Of a stretch of DNA of 64,000 nt, positions 46,777 through 56,021 are shown one piece after another (within the stretch, counting starts at the first letter, position 1; every line of letters starts with the position of its first letter). The notes under the pieces were generated by a model that saw only the letters and a program-made list of their open reading frames with translations, was not told the origin of the DNA and searched no databases. Origin of the DNA: CAZIKB01 sp964539665 (lineage in GTDB: Bacteria; Zhuqueibacterota; Zhuqueibacteria; Oceanimicrobiales; Oceanimicrobiaceae); contig CAZIKB010000010.1 in assembly GCA_964539665.1 (NCBI GenBank), positions 1-64,000 on the forward strand, written 5' to 3'. The position numbers were made by a program, and so were the translations under genes.

Positions 46777-49700
46777 TCAGGTTGATAATTTCCTGAACCA
46801 AAAGACAGCAACCAGGCCAATTAATAAAACAGCTAATACAGCTCCAGATAATGCGGCGGGATAGGCTTGATATAAACCTTCCCGCAGCCCGTTAAGAATA
46901 GCCACCACCGAATACACCAGTGGAACAAGAGACAAATGATAGCGAAACACAAAATAGTACACCGCTAACAAAACCAAACCCAGAAACAGTCCTGAAAGTA
47001 ACCAGTATGGAATGCTGTTTACCGTATGAGCCTTGGAGAGAATCAGACCTGAAAAAATCAAAAGACTTGAAAACAATCCTTGTCTCTGGCTCCAACCATT
47101 GGTAAACTTGTGCACGGCTGTGAATATAAGCATGTAAATTGTCGCATAAATCAGGTATTGATTAACAGGCGCAAAACCAGAACCCAAAACGGGAAAAATC
47201 GTACTCGCTGCTTCATAATTTGCCCAGTCCGGTGCCAGGGACGGAGCAAATAGTTCGATCACCGTTAAGATCCCGGCCAATAAAAATCCCAATGATGTTC
47301 CCATCATAATGGCTTTGGTAGTATGAATTGGCGTTTGCTTGCTTTTCCACTCCTGAACAAAACCCACAATGAGTGCGAAGCCACCGGCAAGAAACAGAGC
47401 CCCCAAAATGGAAAATGCGATAGCTGCAAAGGTTTGGTTCGAATAGGACTCAGCAGTAGAAAATAGCGCCACGACCGCTGGCCAGCCATTAAGCAGACCG
47501 ATAAAGCGTAAACCGAAGAGCAGAGCAAAGAAGGCTAAGAACGTTTTTACAGAAAATGTCTTACGGCTCCAGCTAACGATTGCGCTGATTGCGCCTGCCA
47601 GTATCAACAGTATTAATAATATGCCACGCAAGAGTAGAATACTTTCAGGCACATTTCTTTTATTGCGCTCCTGGCGATCCCATTCTTCTGGCACATGAAT
47701 ATAGCGATAGGCGTCAACTGGTTTATCACCTGCAATCTTCACAAAGAGCCGTGCTTCACCTTCAGCTAATGGATAATTGAATGTGTCAGCAAATGTAAAA
47801 TCCCAATCTGTTCGAGCATCAAGCTTTGATGGTTCTGAAGAAACAAATTTGAGTTTTCCCGGGTCTAATTGGAATTCTGCATTGAGTACAGAGTCAGCGA
47901 TTGCACGGGCTTCTTCTTCGGGCAGATTGGCGCCAGGTCTGGCCTCCGGCAATTGATGACGCATCCTGATTACTTTCCCATCTTCTGTGATGTGTACCTG
48001 GAATTCCTCGGCTCGTTCAGCTACATCACCTTCAAACCGTGTAAATCTAATCCGCCAGTAGGGTGGTCCCAAATAATTATTAATCAGGTTCTTATAAACT
48101 TGATCGCCGCCTTCCTGCCAAATAAAACGATCGTTTTGATTCAAAGGCGTCTCAACTGAACTCAGGATCTGCCATGATTCAGACAATTCTATGCCGCGTT
48201 CAGACAGAGTGCTGTGTGCCAGCTCTTTTGCATCGTTTCGGCTGATAGTTATTGAAGGAGCCAGGTTTTGGTAATTGGCAGAAGTGAGCCAGACAAAGAG
48301 ACCCAGTACGCCTCCTGCCAGCAACAGGTAGGATGTTTTTGAACCAAATGTGGCTGTTTTTTCTACTTCCCTGACAACCGGTTTGGATTCCATTTTTGCG
48401 GGTGGGAACCAGGTACGATTATAATGTTCGTCGTTCAATTCATTCCAGCGTTTGGATTTCAGCCTTGCACGGATAATGACCCAGAGCGGGATCAGCGCAA
48501 GAACCACAACCAGCATCTGATCTAACCAAAGCCCCGGCGCGGAAGATACAAAAAGCGGCAGTGCAAACCAGACGACGTCAAACGCAAAATGTAACACTAT
48601 CGCCGGTAACAGACCAAAGTACAGATAGAGCGCTCCGAATGCTAAAGATGGAATAATCAACTCCACCATTCGGGCAAAAGCAGGTTGGGCCGGATAGTTC
48701 GCATGGCCAGCGCCAAATACGAGAGCCTGTAAAATGAATGCAGCAGCAATCCACACGCGACGTCTGCCATACTTCTGACCGATTAATGCTGCACCTGCAA
48801 TTGGAACTGCACGAAACAAGCATTCTTCCCAAAATCCAGCCTGCGCAGAATTCGCGATAGATGACAGCCAGGGGAAATAGGTTGCCAGCAAATCCGGTTG
48901 AAAAAGTGCGCTTGAAGGAGTCCACCAGCCAAGAACATTAGTTGAAAAAAAATATAGAATTACTTCATAAGCGAAAAACACTCCTACCAGTAAGTATCCG
49001 GACACAGTTAGTCCAAGAATAGCTGGTGAACTTGCCACCTGCGTTGACCATAAACGCCAATGCTGAATATGATGTGGAAACGCTTTTCGGGAAAGGCTCT
49101 CTGCCGCAATAAATGATAAAGTTAATAAAATGCTCATTAAAATAAAATTGGCCAGTATCTGTATAATCTGTTGCAGCAGAAATCCCTGACTGGATAGAGC
49201 AGTATCGAAATTCATCCAGGCAAGCGGCAATTGATTTAATCCAGCTAACACTTGTAAAAAAGCAATAAACAGGCCCCAGTACAGAGCTTTTCGCCAGATA
49301 ACCCACCGTTGTTTCAGCAATAAGAATAATCCTATTATGCAGCCGCCCAGAACATATAAAATGCCCACTGCAAAAAGCGCTCCGCTGGCAATGGTATTGT
49401 TATCCGAACGCATCTCCTCATACCGCCTGGAAAAAGCCTCGGGAATTTTCAGAAAATTGCTGAGTGCTGTGAGCTTGTCCCCTCCAACCACCAGTCGTAA
49501 ACGATAGCGACCCTCACCAATTTGTTCATTCAGACGTTCGTAAACAAAGGTGTGATCTGTGCGGCCCCCGGGAAGGAGTTCCTGCGATTCTTCCACCAAT
49601 TCATAAACACTCAGATCAATCCGCCAGTTATTTGAGGCTGCCGTTTCAGCTATCACACGCGCTGAATCGGGGGAAAGGCTCGCACCGGGTTCATCTTCAG

Positions 49701-50097
49701 GCAGTGTTTGAACAAAACCATAAGGCTGTCCTGAAGGAGTGAAGCGGATATGGGTTTCGTTGGTTTCTCCCTCTTTGAAATGGCGAACACGCCAGGTATA
49801 AGGCGAATAAAGACCACTGTCTATCATTTTGTTGAAAGCTTCATTTCCGCCCGCCTCCAGTTCCACGAAATTTTGAACCGCGCCGTCCAGCGCAAATGAA
49901 GCCGCCTGTTTGTACTCTTCAGGGCCCCAATTGTAATTATTATGCAAACTTCCGGCATCTTCCAGAGCTTGCTCGCGATCCATTTGCAGATCGAGATTGA
50001 CTATGGGAAATGCTTTTGAAAAAAACTTAAAGGTGAAAATTATGCTGCCAATTGAAATTAAGACAAATGCAATCCAGAATACTGGTTTTCTGAACAT
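46777..50097 (-). CDS. CPBP (CAAX-type) intramembrane protease with two extracytoplasmic domains
   Basis: A 1106-residue polytopic membrane protein. After an N-terminal helix (about 7-25) comes an extracytoplasmic domain (about 30-240), then a helix block with the CPBP/Abi metalloprotease core: EECLFR (E424-E425), VFGAGH, and a further HFAFD motif. After a further helix (about 595-613) a second copy of the extracytoplasmic domain (about 615-815) follows, and then a long C-terminal block of helices (about 820-1100). The two soluble copies share 'LPE..PGA.L....AR.IA' and '..EGR..L...VGGDK' patterns. CPBP proteases are normally 200-300 residues. A ribosome site GGAGGGAG precedes the ATG. The substrate is unknown. 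Confidence 0.8.
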   Translation of the reverse strand: MFRKPVFWIAFVLISIGSIIFTFKFFSKAFPIVNLDLQMDREQALEDAGSLHNNYNWGPEEYKQAASFALDGAVQNFVELEAGGNEAFNKMIDSGLYSPYTWRVRHFKEGETNETHIRFTPSGQPYGFVQTLPEDEPGASLSPDSARVIAETAASNNWRIDLSVYELVEESQELLPGGRTDHTFVYERLNEQIGEGRYRLRLVVGGDKLTALSNFLKIPEAFSRRYEEMRSDNNTIASGALFAVGILYVLGGCIIGLFLLLKQRWVIWRKALYWGLFIAFLQVLAGLNQLPLAWMNFDTALSSQGFLLQQIIQILANFILMSILLTLSFIAAESLSRKAFPHHIQHWRLWSTQVASSPAILGLTVSGYLLVGVFFAYEVILYFFSTNVLGWWTPSSALFQPDLLATYFPWLSSIANSAQAGFWEECLFRAVPIAGAALIGQKYGRRRVWIAAAFILQALVFGAGHANYPAQPAFARMVELIIPSLAFGALYLYFGLLPAIVLHFAFDVVWFALPLFVSSAPGLWLDQMLVVVLALIPLWVIIRARLKSKRWNELNDEHYNRTWFPPAKMESKPVVREVEKTATFGSKTSYLLLAGGVLGLFVWLTSANYQNLAPSITISRNDAKELAHSTLSERGIELSESWQILSSVETPLNQNDRFIWQEGGDQVYKNLINNYLGPPYWRIRFTRFEGDVAERAEEFQVHITEDGKVIRMRHQLPEARPGANLPEEEARAIADSVLNAEFQLDPGKLKFVSSEPSKLDARTDWDFTFADTFNYPLAEGEARLFVKIAGDKPVDAYRYIHVPEEWDRQERNKRNVPESILLLRGILLILLILAGAISAIVSWSRKTFSVKTFLAFFALLFGLRFIGLLNGWPAVVALFSTAESYSNQTFAAIAFSILGALFLAGGFALIVGFVQEWKSKQTPIHTTKAIMMGTSLGFLLAGILTVIELFAPSLAPDWANYEAASTIFPVLGSGFAPVNQYLIYATIYMLIFTAVHKFTNGWSQRQGLFSSLLIFSGLILSKAHTVNSIPYWLLSGLFLGLVLLAVYYFVFRYHLSLVPLVYSVVAILNGLREGLYQAYPAALSGAVLAVLLIGLVAVFWFRKLST

Positions 50098-50174
50098 ACT
50101 CCCTCCTGAATTTATTTTTAGTATTACTAAATGAAAAATATTAACAATATCAGTTGTACAGAGCCGTCAAACAA

Positions 50175-50183
50175 ATTATAGCA
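50175..50183 (-). promoter_or_regulatory. Extended -10 promoter for the CPBP protease gene
   Basis: On the minus strand TGCTATAAT (50183-50175) is an extended -10 element about 70 bases before the start codon. TTGACA (50197-50192) lies only 11 bases upstream of it, too near to serve as a -35. The rest of the 255-base gap shows no other feature. Confidence 0.4.
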
Positions 50184-50352
50184 TAACTCATTGTCAACCA
50201 TTTGAGAGCAAGCAATATATAATGAAAAAAATACATATTTTCAATGAAAATTTTGCTTGCATTAACAGAGGATTATAATTAGATACATCAGGAATTATAA
50301 TTAATTTGAGAATATGCATCAAAGAAATAGAACAATTTGAATTCGTTTTGGA

Positions 50353-51768
50353 TTAATTTTTCTCAAATGTATATTTCGAAAAACTCCCGTAGGTTATAAA
50401 TTTAATAATATCACCCTGAACATTTTCAATAAATTGTACCGATATTGGCCCATATCGAGGTGATTCACCCTTAAAAAGAGTATTGGAAATTGGCGCCAAT
50501 TCAATATATTCATTATCAGGTGAGAGGATGCGAAGATTATTCTGAAATACATCTATCGTTGTTGTAACTGAAGGTTCAAAATCGAGGAAGTAAATGCCTG
50601 TCAAAGATTTCAAGTACTTTTGTTTGAGTGTGATTGTTATTAATTGCCTGGGAGGAAGAAATGCAGGCAAAATATAGTGTGTAAGCATGCGAAATGGTTG
50701 ACTGGCGAGAGCGCTATTATAGTTGCCACCCGTGAATACAACCACCATTTCGATATCAGGCAAAATGATTATATACTGACCGCCATTACCAGAAGCCCAA
50801 TATGCCGTGATTAATTCGTCCCCGATTGGAGTCCAACATCTTTGCCATAAATAACCATAATCCACTCCTCCAAGCATTTCTCCCTGCTTTTGAGTACTTT
50901 TCTCAATCCATTTTTCGGACAAAAGCCGATTACCATCCCATATACCTCTCCTTTGCATAAGCAGCCCAATTTTAGCCATTTCTCGCGGTATCATTCTCGC
51001 GCCACCTCCGATCCACGCGCGGCCCTTTGGAGACAAATGCCATTGGAATTTCTTGATCCCCAGAGGTTCGAAAAGATATCTTTCTGCAAATTCATCTATT
51101 TTCATACCTGAGCCCCTGGCTGCCATTTCACCTGCCAGGATTAGACTGCTGCTATTGTATGCCCAATGCTGCCCTGGTTCATATTCAAATGGTAAATCAA
51201 GTGCATATTGCATCCAGTCATCCTTATCGTACATAGCATCCTCACAGGCAAAGTTTGTTGTGAGATCATCGCAGTCATATCCAGACATCATGCTGAGTAA
51301 ATGACTGAGATTTATCTGCCTGGCCCGTGTATTCCAACCATAGGATGGCGTATAATCTTCTTTAAAGTACTCGTACACAGTTGCCTTCTCTGAAGAAATA
51401 AATCCTTTGTCAAGAGCAATTCCAGTCAGAATGGAGCCAATAGATTTAGTGGCAGAACGTATTTCATGGCTTGTGTTGCGATCATGACCATCGAAGTAAT
51501 TTTCTACCACAAGCAGGCCATCTTTGATAATTAGTACACTGTGGATGTTCACATAGTCACCTCTTTCGATCCCCTGTAGCATCGAATCCAACAGACCTAT
51601 ATTAGCATTGAATTTTAGAGGTGAAGCCACATCCCAACCATCATTTAATTTTTCAGGAGGAATGGACAGATTGTGTTTTGATTCAGCGCGACAGCCCAAT
51701 AGGATTAGCCAGCTTACACAAACGCCTCTTATAAAATTAGAATTCATCATGATAGCACTTCTACTCAT
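50353..51768 (-). CDS. Class C beta-lactamase-related serine hydrolase (lipoprotein)
   Basis: A 471-residue exported serine hydrolase. A lipoprotein signal ends LILLGC (Cys26). The catalytic S-x-x-K is SATK (105-108), the second motif probably Y-x-N in WAYNSS, and the third near 'SGNGGQYI'. A C-terminal beta-rich domain (about 390-471) follows. Relatives act as esterases, peptidases or amidases; true beta-lactamase activity is unlikely to be inferred from sequence. The start may be at 51768 or at one of two adjacent ATGs six or seven codons in. It lies 11 bases after an attC-like structure. Confidence 0.85.
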   Translation of the reverse strand: MSRSAIMMNSNFIRGVCVSWLILLGCRAESKHNLSIPPEKLNDGWDVASPLKFNANIGLLDSMLQGIERGDYVNIHSVLIIKDGLLVVENYFDGHDRNTSHEIRSATKSIGSILTGIALDKGFISSEKATVYEYFKEDYTPSYGWNTRARQINLSHLLSMMSGYDCDDLTTNFACEDAMYDKDDWMQYALDLPFEYEPGQHWAYNSSSLILAGEMAARGSGMKIDEFAERYLFEPLGIKKFQWHLSPKGRAWIGGGARMIPREMAKIGLLMQRRGIWDGNRLLSEKWIEKSTQKQGEMLGGVDYGYLWQRCWTPIGDELITAYWASGNGGQYIIILPDIEMVVVFTGGNYNSALASQPFRMLTHYILPAFLPPRQLITITLKQKYLKSLTGIYFLDFEPSVTTTIDVFQNNLRILSPDNEYIELAPISNTLFKGESPRYGPISVQFIENVQGDIIKFITYGSFSKYTFEKN

Positions 51769-51778
51769 AATCGAGTAT

Positions 51779-51830
51779 CGGTAACGCTGAATTCAGCGGC
51801 GGTACTCCGTCCGATGGAATGATTTTGTTC
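51779..51830 (-). repeat. attC-like recombination site (short type), downstream of DUF4177 gene
   Basis: Read on the minus strand, from the stop of the DUF4177 gene toward lower coordinates: an AAC box (51829-51827, in AGAACAAAATC), a left arm ATTCCATCGGACGG, a four-base loop AGTA, a right arm CCGCCGCTGAAT, and GCGTTA before the next start. The arms pair with bulged bases (an A and a C), as attC sites do. The final box GTTACCG departs from GTTRRRY. The total is about 52 bases, within the short attC range. Confidence 0.45.
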
Positions 51831-51850
51831 TGTGTTTCTATTCTTTACAT

Positions 51851-52048
51851 TCACTCTTTGGGTTTTTCAAAAACTATCTCAAAGAACGAAGAAGAACCAT
51901 ATCCTGATGTTGCTGGCGCAAATATTTGAACTAAACGCCATCCATCATCAGCGTGTTTTTGGATTATGCTATGATAGTCTTCTTTGGGCTTATTTGTCCA
52001 AAAGCCACTTTTCAGTTTAACCTTAATAAATTCGTATTTGTATTTCAT
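51851..52048 (-). CDS. DUF4177 family protein
   Basis: A 65-residue cytoplasmic protein of the DUF4177 family, function unknown. It has the family's YKYEFIKVKLKSGF, the helix DYHSIIQKHADDGWRLVQIF, and a C-terminal SSFFEIVFEK strand. ATG at 52048 is chosen because it fits the family start and has GGGAGAA 11 bases before it. The gene is flanked on both sides by structures that resemble attC sites in the same orientation, so it may be a mobile gene cassette. Confidence 0.8.
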   Translation of the reverse strand: MKYKYEFIKVKLKSGFWTNKPKEDYHSIIQKHADDGWRLVQIFAPATSGYGSSSFFEIVFEKPKE

Positions 52049-52063
52049 TTTTAATTTTCTCCC

Positions 52064-52197
52064 ACATAACACGAGTAATAAGGGGACACAGGGCAACTAC
52101 CCACGAAACTTTGGAAATTTAAATAACTTCTAAAGGATGCGATGCCCAAGTTAATTGGAAACACCGCCCTGTGTTCCGCTTAATTACTTTGTTATAC
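52064..52197 (-). repeat. attC-like recombination site (long type), upstream of DUF4177 gene
   Basis: Outer boxes ACATAAC (52064-52070) and GTTATAC (52191-52197) bracket a long imperfect inverted repeat. The innermost arms GGACACAGGGC (ending 52094) and GCCCTGTGTTCC (52166-52177) pair almost perfectly; AGTAAT blocks pair between. The arms differ by single extra bases, as in VCR-like attC sites of 120-135 bases. On the minus strand it begins GTATAACAAAGTAATTAAGC, like the R''-L'' consensus, and ends GTTATGT 16 bases before the DUF4177 start codon. Confidence 0.5.
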
Positions 52198-52240
52198 CAT
52201 TTTTAAATATACAGATGCTTTTTGAGTTAATTTTTAGATT

Positions 52241-53695
52241 TCAATTTACTTGGCTCATTGATATTCCAAGTGCCTGAGCAACACCTTTGCCATAAGCTTC
52301 ATCTGCTTTTAGACAATTGCTAATATGGCGGATTTTAATTTCCTTTGGTGCATCGCCCATTGCACGAGCGGTATTCTCAAAAAGAACCTGTTGTTGTTCT
52401 TTACTCATTAGTTTGAACAAATCTCCTGCTTGAGAATAGTAGTTGTCATCATCTTCTCTATGGTTCCAATGATCAGCAGCGCCATCCAACTTAAGTGGTG
52501 GTTCTTTAAATTCAGGTTGCTCCTGCCACTTACCATAACTATTAGGCTCATAACCCAAAGTGGCTCCGTAATTATCGTCAATTCTCATTTGTCCATCTCG
52601 GTGGAATCCAGTTACAGGACATCTGGCTTTATTTACTGGAATAAGATGATGATTTACTCCCAGACGATAACGTTGCGCATCTCCGTATGAGAACAATCGA
52701 CCTTGTAACATTTTGTCTGGTGAAAATCCAATACCAGACACAACGTTTGCCGGATTAAAAGCTGCCTGCTCAACATCAGCAAAATAATTTTCAGGATTTT
52801 TATTGAGTTCTAATACACCGACATCAATCAATGGATGATGTTTGTGGGGCCATACCTTTGTTAAATCAAAAGGATTAAATGGACATTTTTTTGCTTCTTC
52901 GTCCGTCATCAACTGAATTTTTACATTCCATTTGGGGAAATCGCCCTTATCAATACTTTCAAGTAGATCTCGTTGATGATTTTCTCGGTCCTTTCCTACA
53001 ATCGCTTCAGCTTCCTGATCAGTTAAACATTTAATTCCCTGTTGCGTCTTTAGATGAAATTTAACCCAGATACGTTCATTTTTGTCATTTATCAGACTGT
53101 ATGTGTGGCTACCATAACCATTCATGTGACGATAGGAATATGGTATACCGCGGTCGCTCATGGTTATAGTGATCTGATGAAGCGCTTCGGGTAAAGATGT
53201 CCAAAAAGCCCAATTATTTTTTGCACTCCGCATGTTTGTGCGAGGATCTCTTTTAACGGCATGATTGAGATCCGGAAATTTTAATGGATCTTTTAGAAAA
53301 AACACGGGTGTGTTATTCCCAACCAAGTCCCAATTACCTTCTTCAGTGTAGAACTTAATTGCAAATCCTCTAATATCTCGTTCTGCATCTGCAGCTCCTC
53401 TTTCGCCAGCAACGGTTGAAAAGCGTACAAAAAGTTCTGTCTTTTTTCCAACTTCAGAAAATACTTTTGCTTTCGTATATTTTGTAATATCATGGGTAAC
53501 AGTAAAGGTGCCAAATGCGCCTGAGCCCTTTGCATGCATACGCCTTTCCGGAATAACTTCTCGATCAAAATGTGCAAGTTTTTCAAGAAACCAAACGTCT
53601 TGTAAAAGCATGGGGCCTCTTTTCCCGGCAGTCATAACATTTTGATTATCTGCGACAGGAGCCCCAACATTATTTGTGAGTTTTTTGTTATTCAT
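52241..53695 (-). CDS. katA: Monofunctional heme catalase
   Basis: A 484-residue small-subunit (clade 3) catalase that dismutates hydrogen peroxide. The distal heme pocket is seen in [20 protein letters not shown] with the catalytic His in the RRMHAKG turn, and a conserved Asn in [11 protein letters not shown]. The proximal heme ligand Tyr lies in [14 protein letters not shown]. Length is typical. It lies 90 bases downstream of the perR-like gene in the same direction. A motif shared with the perR operator lies about 40 bases before its start, so regulation by peroxide is likely. Confidence 0.95.
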   Translation of the reverse strand: MNNKKLTNNVGAPVADNQNVMTAGKRGPMLLQDVWFLEKLAHFDREVIPERRMHAKGSGAFGTFTVTHDITKYTKAKVFSEVGKKTELFVRFSTVAGERGAADAERDIRGFAIKFYTEEGNWDLVGNNTPVFFLKDPLKFPDLNHAVKRDPRTNMRSAKNNWAFWTSLPEALHQITITMSDRGIPYSYRHMNGYGSHTYSLINDKNERIWVKFHLKTQQGIKCLTDQEAEAIVGKDRENHQRDLLESIDKGDFPKWNVKIQLMTDEEAKKCPFNPFDLTKVWPHKHHPLIDVGVLELNKNPENYFADVEQAAFNPANVVSGIGFSPDKMLQGRLFSYGDAQRYRLGVNHHLIPVNKARCPVTGFHRDGQMRIDDNYGATLGYEPNSYGKWQEQPEFKEPPLKLDGAADHWNHREDDDNYYSQAGDLFKLMSKEQQQVLFENTARAMGDAPKEIKIRHISNCLKADEAYGKGVAQALGISMSQVN

Positions 53696-53733
53696 TTTAA
53701 CTTCTCCTTCAATTTACACATTAAACGCTATTC

Positions 53734-53748
53734 GGAACGATTATTAAT
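53734..53748 (-). promoter_or_regulatory. Fur/PerR-type half operator upstream of katA
   Basis: GGAACGATTATTAAT (53734-53748, plus-strand reading) recurs as an exact 15-base match, on the opposite strand, within the palindrome before perR (54203-54217). The other half of the palindrome is degenerate here. It lies between perR and katA, 39 bases before the katA start. Confidence 0.55.
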
Positions 53749-53784
53749 TAATGTTTTATGCGTTCATTGATAGTAGGCTTCATT

Positions 53785-54198
53785 TCATTGTTGACTAATT
53801 TTATTATTACAATTTTCACACACCCCAAAGAACTCTAACTTGTGATGACGAATGTTAAAAGTAGTTAGTAGTTTTGCTTGCTTGTTGAGATCATCATTGA
53901 TAGGCATCTCGAAATCGAGAATTTTTCCACATGATTCGCAAATGAGATGATAGTGTGGTTTAATGTTTGCTTCGAATCGATCATATGTGCTACCAAAGTG
54001 AATTTTTTTTACTAATCCTTGGTCAATGAGAGTAGTAAGGTTACGATAAACAGTACCCAGACTAAGCTGCGGAAATTCTTTTTTTAATTGTTTATAAAGC
54101 CAATCCGCCGTTGGATGGCTTTCTGTTGAACGCAATAATTCTAAAATACGATTGCGTTGTTTGCTTTGTCTAAATACGATCTCTTCTTTCTTGGACAT
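53785..54198 (-). CDS. perR: Fur-family regulator, PerR-like
   Basis: A 137-residue metal-dependent repressor of the Fur family. The winged helix has SHPTADWLYKQL and SLGTVYRNL. The structural zinc site has C87-x2-C90 and C127-x2-C130. In the regulatory site H28, H82, H84 and D95 match PerR ligands, but the position of PerR Asp85 is a Glu (E76), as in Fur. Location next to katA with a shared operator motif favours a peroxide sensor. The start codon lies two bases from a perfect palindrome, suggesting autoregulation. Confidence 0.8.
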   Translation of the reverse strand: MSKKEEIVFRQSKQRNRILELLRSTESHPTADWLYKQLKKEFPQLSLGTVYRNLTTLIDQGLVKKIHFGSTYDRFEANIKPHYHLICESCGKILDFEMPINDDLNKQAKLLTTFNIRHHKLEFFGVCENCNNKISQQ

Positions 54199-54200
54199 TC

Positions 54201-54262
54201 TTATTAATAATCGTTCCTATTATTAATAAGGTTAAAATAGTAACTATAATTATGTTTGTCAA
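54201..54262 (-). promoter_or_regulatory. perR promoter and Fur/PerR-type palindrome
   Basis: TTATTAATAAT (54201-54211) and ATTATTAATAA (54219-54229) form a perfect 11-bp inverted repeat with a seven-base spacer. Upstream on the minus strand TTGACA (54262-54257) and TATTTT (54239-54234) are 17 bases apart, placing the start point near 54227 inside the palindrome. Binding there would block transcription. Confidence 0.65.
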
Positions 54263-54751
54263 GTTAAAATTTATGTTAACAAATAAAACTTTTGTTCACA
54301 TTAGTTACATTTTTGATTTTATAGTATAACCAGTGATTGTACAGTTTCTGGAAAACATTCATATTGTAATGATCACCAGAAACTGGTTAACTCCGCTACT
54401 GAATTCCGTTTGATCTCAGATGCCTGGCAGAAAGCAGTAAGTAACTCATTTTAGTGGTATAAACCTAATATATTAATGTACTAAAAAAAATCAATGAAAT
54501 TGTTACATATTTTTAAAATATTACTAGCATTTCGTATGCTAAATTGACTTTCTGCTAAACATTCAAATCTGTATGTTATCCAAAAGAGGCTTATTTGTAA
54601 CTTATGAAAAACCTTCCGAATAAAATTCGTGATCCTTATGTTACTTTTCTAAAATAATATGAAATTCCTTTACGGGAAATTTCCTTATACTTTAATCCCT
54701 TTAATCGTGCTATCCACTTGCCTGCAAAGGTTCTGAGTGGATTTGTTGCCT

Positions 54752-54843
54752 AAATGTGCAACGCACTTGGAAACTAAGTTTTTTTGGCGTGAAGCTAAAA
54801 ATAGGCATAACTTCAGTCATTTCAAGAAGTGCGTCGCACATTT
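54752..54843. repeat. Paired palindromic (REP-like) element in a gene-free stretch
   Basis: AAATGTGCAACGCACTT (54752-54768) and AAGTGCGTCGCACATTT (54827-54843) are inverted copies with one mismatch, 58 bases apart. Each arm is itself a small palindrome (GTGCaacGCAC, GTGCGtCGCAC). The stretch 54263-54867 holds no gene I can support. The element resembles dispersed intergenic palindromes; only one copy is in this window. Confidence 0.55.
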
Positions 54844-54867
54844 GTCACTTTTTGTGAATTATTCAGG

Positions 54868-55998
54868 CTAACTATGTTTTGCAGCTTTATGAATTTTCAT
54901 CCCATGCCAGGCGATACAATTACGGCCTAAAGATTTTGCGATATACAGGGCGTCGTCTGCATATTGAATGAGTGTTTTAGGATCCATTGAATCATCCGGG
55001 GAAACCGCGAGTCCCAGAGAGATGGTGAGTTGCTTGTTGGGCAGGGTCTCTTCGTTGGTGAATTCAGTTTTTTCAATTTTACTACGAAGTTTGTTCGCAA
55101 CTTCGCGTGCCTGAGCTTTTGAAATTTCAGGAAGCATGATGACAAACTCTTCCCCGCCATACCGGGCAATGAAATCTGATTTTCTTAATATTTTATCTAA
55201 TGTAAGCGCTACTTTTTTGAGTACCTCATCTCCCAATATGTGACCATTTAGATCATTGTATACTTTAAAATGATCAATATCCAGCATTAAAAGGCATAAA
55301 GTATGATGATATCGTTTTGCTCTCTGGATTTCTCTTTCGTACCTCTGATTAAAATATCGTCGATTAGAAAATCCAGTCAAATCATCAGTGATAGAAAGCT
55401 CTTTTGTATGTTCATAAAGCAATATATTATTTAGAGAATTAGCGAACTGTTTTGTGGCTTTCGTGAATAATTCTATTTCCTCTATATTAAAGGAATTGCG
55501 GCCATTACGATATAGATTTAACACTCCCAGAGTTTTATTTTTTTCACATATCATCGGAATGCAAAGGAAGGAGCCAATGTATTTTTTGATACCGGGAAAC
55601 AGCGTTAATTTGTCGTTGACTTCAGAGGTGTCTTCAACAAGAATGTGTTTTTGGCTTTGAATCGCTTTGAAAAATATTGTAGTTTCATTCAAATAATTGC
55701 TTGTCTTTGTCCATTCCTGCCTCAGACCAAAATGACTTTTAATATTCAGATGGTTCGATTTTTCATCGAAAAGCATCAAAGAAAACTGGTTAATACTAAA
55801 TGAGGTTTTAAAGATACTTTTGGAAAATCTGAGTAATTCGTCAAAGTCCGTAATAGCAGTGAGCGCGGAAATGATTGAAGAGAGAGATTCCATTAATTTA
55901 AATTGTTTTTGCAGTTTTGAATAAGAATCTTCTATTTCTACAAATTTATCATGCAAGTCGTCTATTTGCTGTAGTAAGGTTTGAATATCGTTTTCCAT
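54868..55998 (-). CDS. Diguanylate cyclase with GAF domain
   Basis: A 376-residue cytoplasmic enzyme that makes cyclic di-GMP. An N-terminal coiled coil (about 1-35) is followed by a GAF domain (about 45-190) and a GGDEF domain (about 200-370). The active site is GGEEF (281-285), and the product-inhibition site RKSD (272-275) is correctly placed, so the enzyme should be active and feedback-controlled. The metal Asp lies in LMLDIDHFKVYND. No membrane segment is seen, so the signal is probably soluble and sensed by GAF. It lies 23 bases after the glycosyltransferase-like gene. Confidence 0.92.
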   Translation of the reverse strand: MENDIQTLLQQIDDLHDKFVEIEDSYSKLQKQFKLMESLSSIISALTAITDFDELLRFSKSIFKTSFSINQFSLMLFDEKSNHLNIKSHFGLRQEWTKTSNYLNETTIFFKAIQSQKHILVEDTSEVNDKLTLFPGIKKYIGSFLCIPMICEKNKTLGVLNLYRNGRNSFNIEEIELFTKATKQFANSLNNILLYEHTKELSITDDLTGFSNRRYFNQRYEREIQRAKRYHHTLCLLMLDIDHFKVYNDLNGHILGDEVLKKVALTLDKILRKSDFIARYGGEEFVIMLPEISKAQAREVANKLRSKIEKTEFTNEETLPNKQLTISLGLAVSPDDSMDPKTLIQYADDALYIAKSLGRNCIAWHGMKIHKAAKHS

Positions 55999-56021
55999 AA
56001 CGTAATGATTAATTAAATGAC

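Noticed and set aside
50192..50197. TTGACA as the -35 of the CPBP protease promoter
   Set aside because: It lies only 11 bases from the TATAAT box; the extended -10 (TGCTATAAT) explains the site better.
54752..54864. Short plus-strand frame across the palindromic element
   Set aside because: The encoded peptide simply mirrors the repeat arms and lacks a start with a ribosome site.
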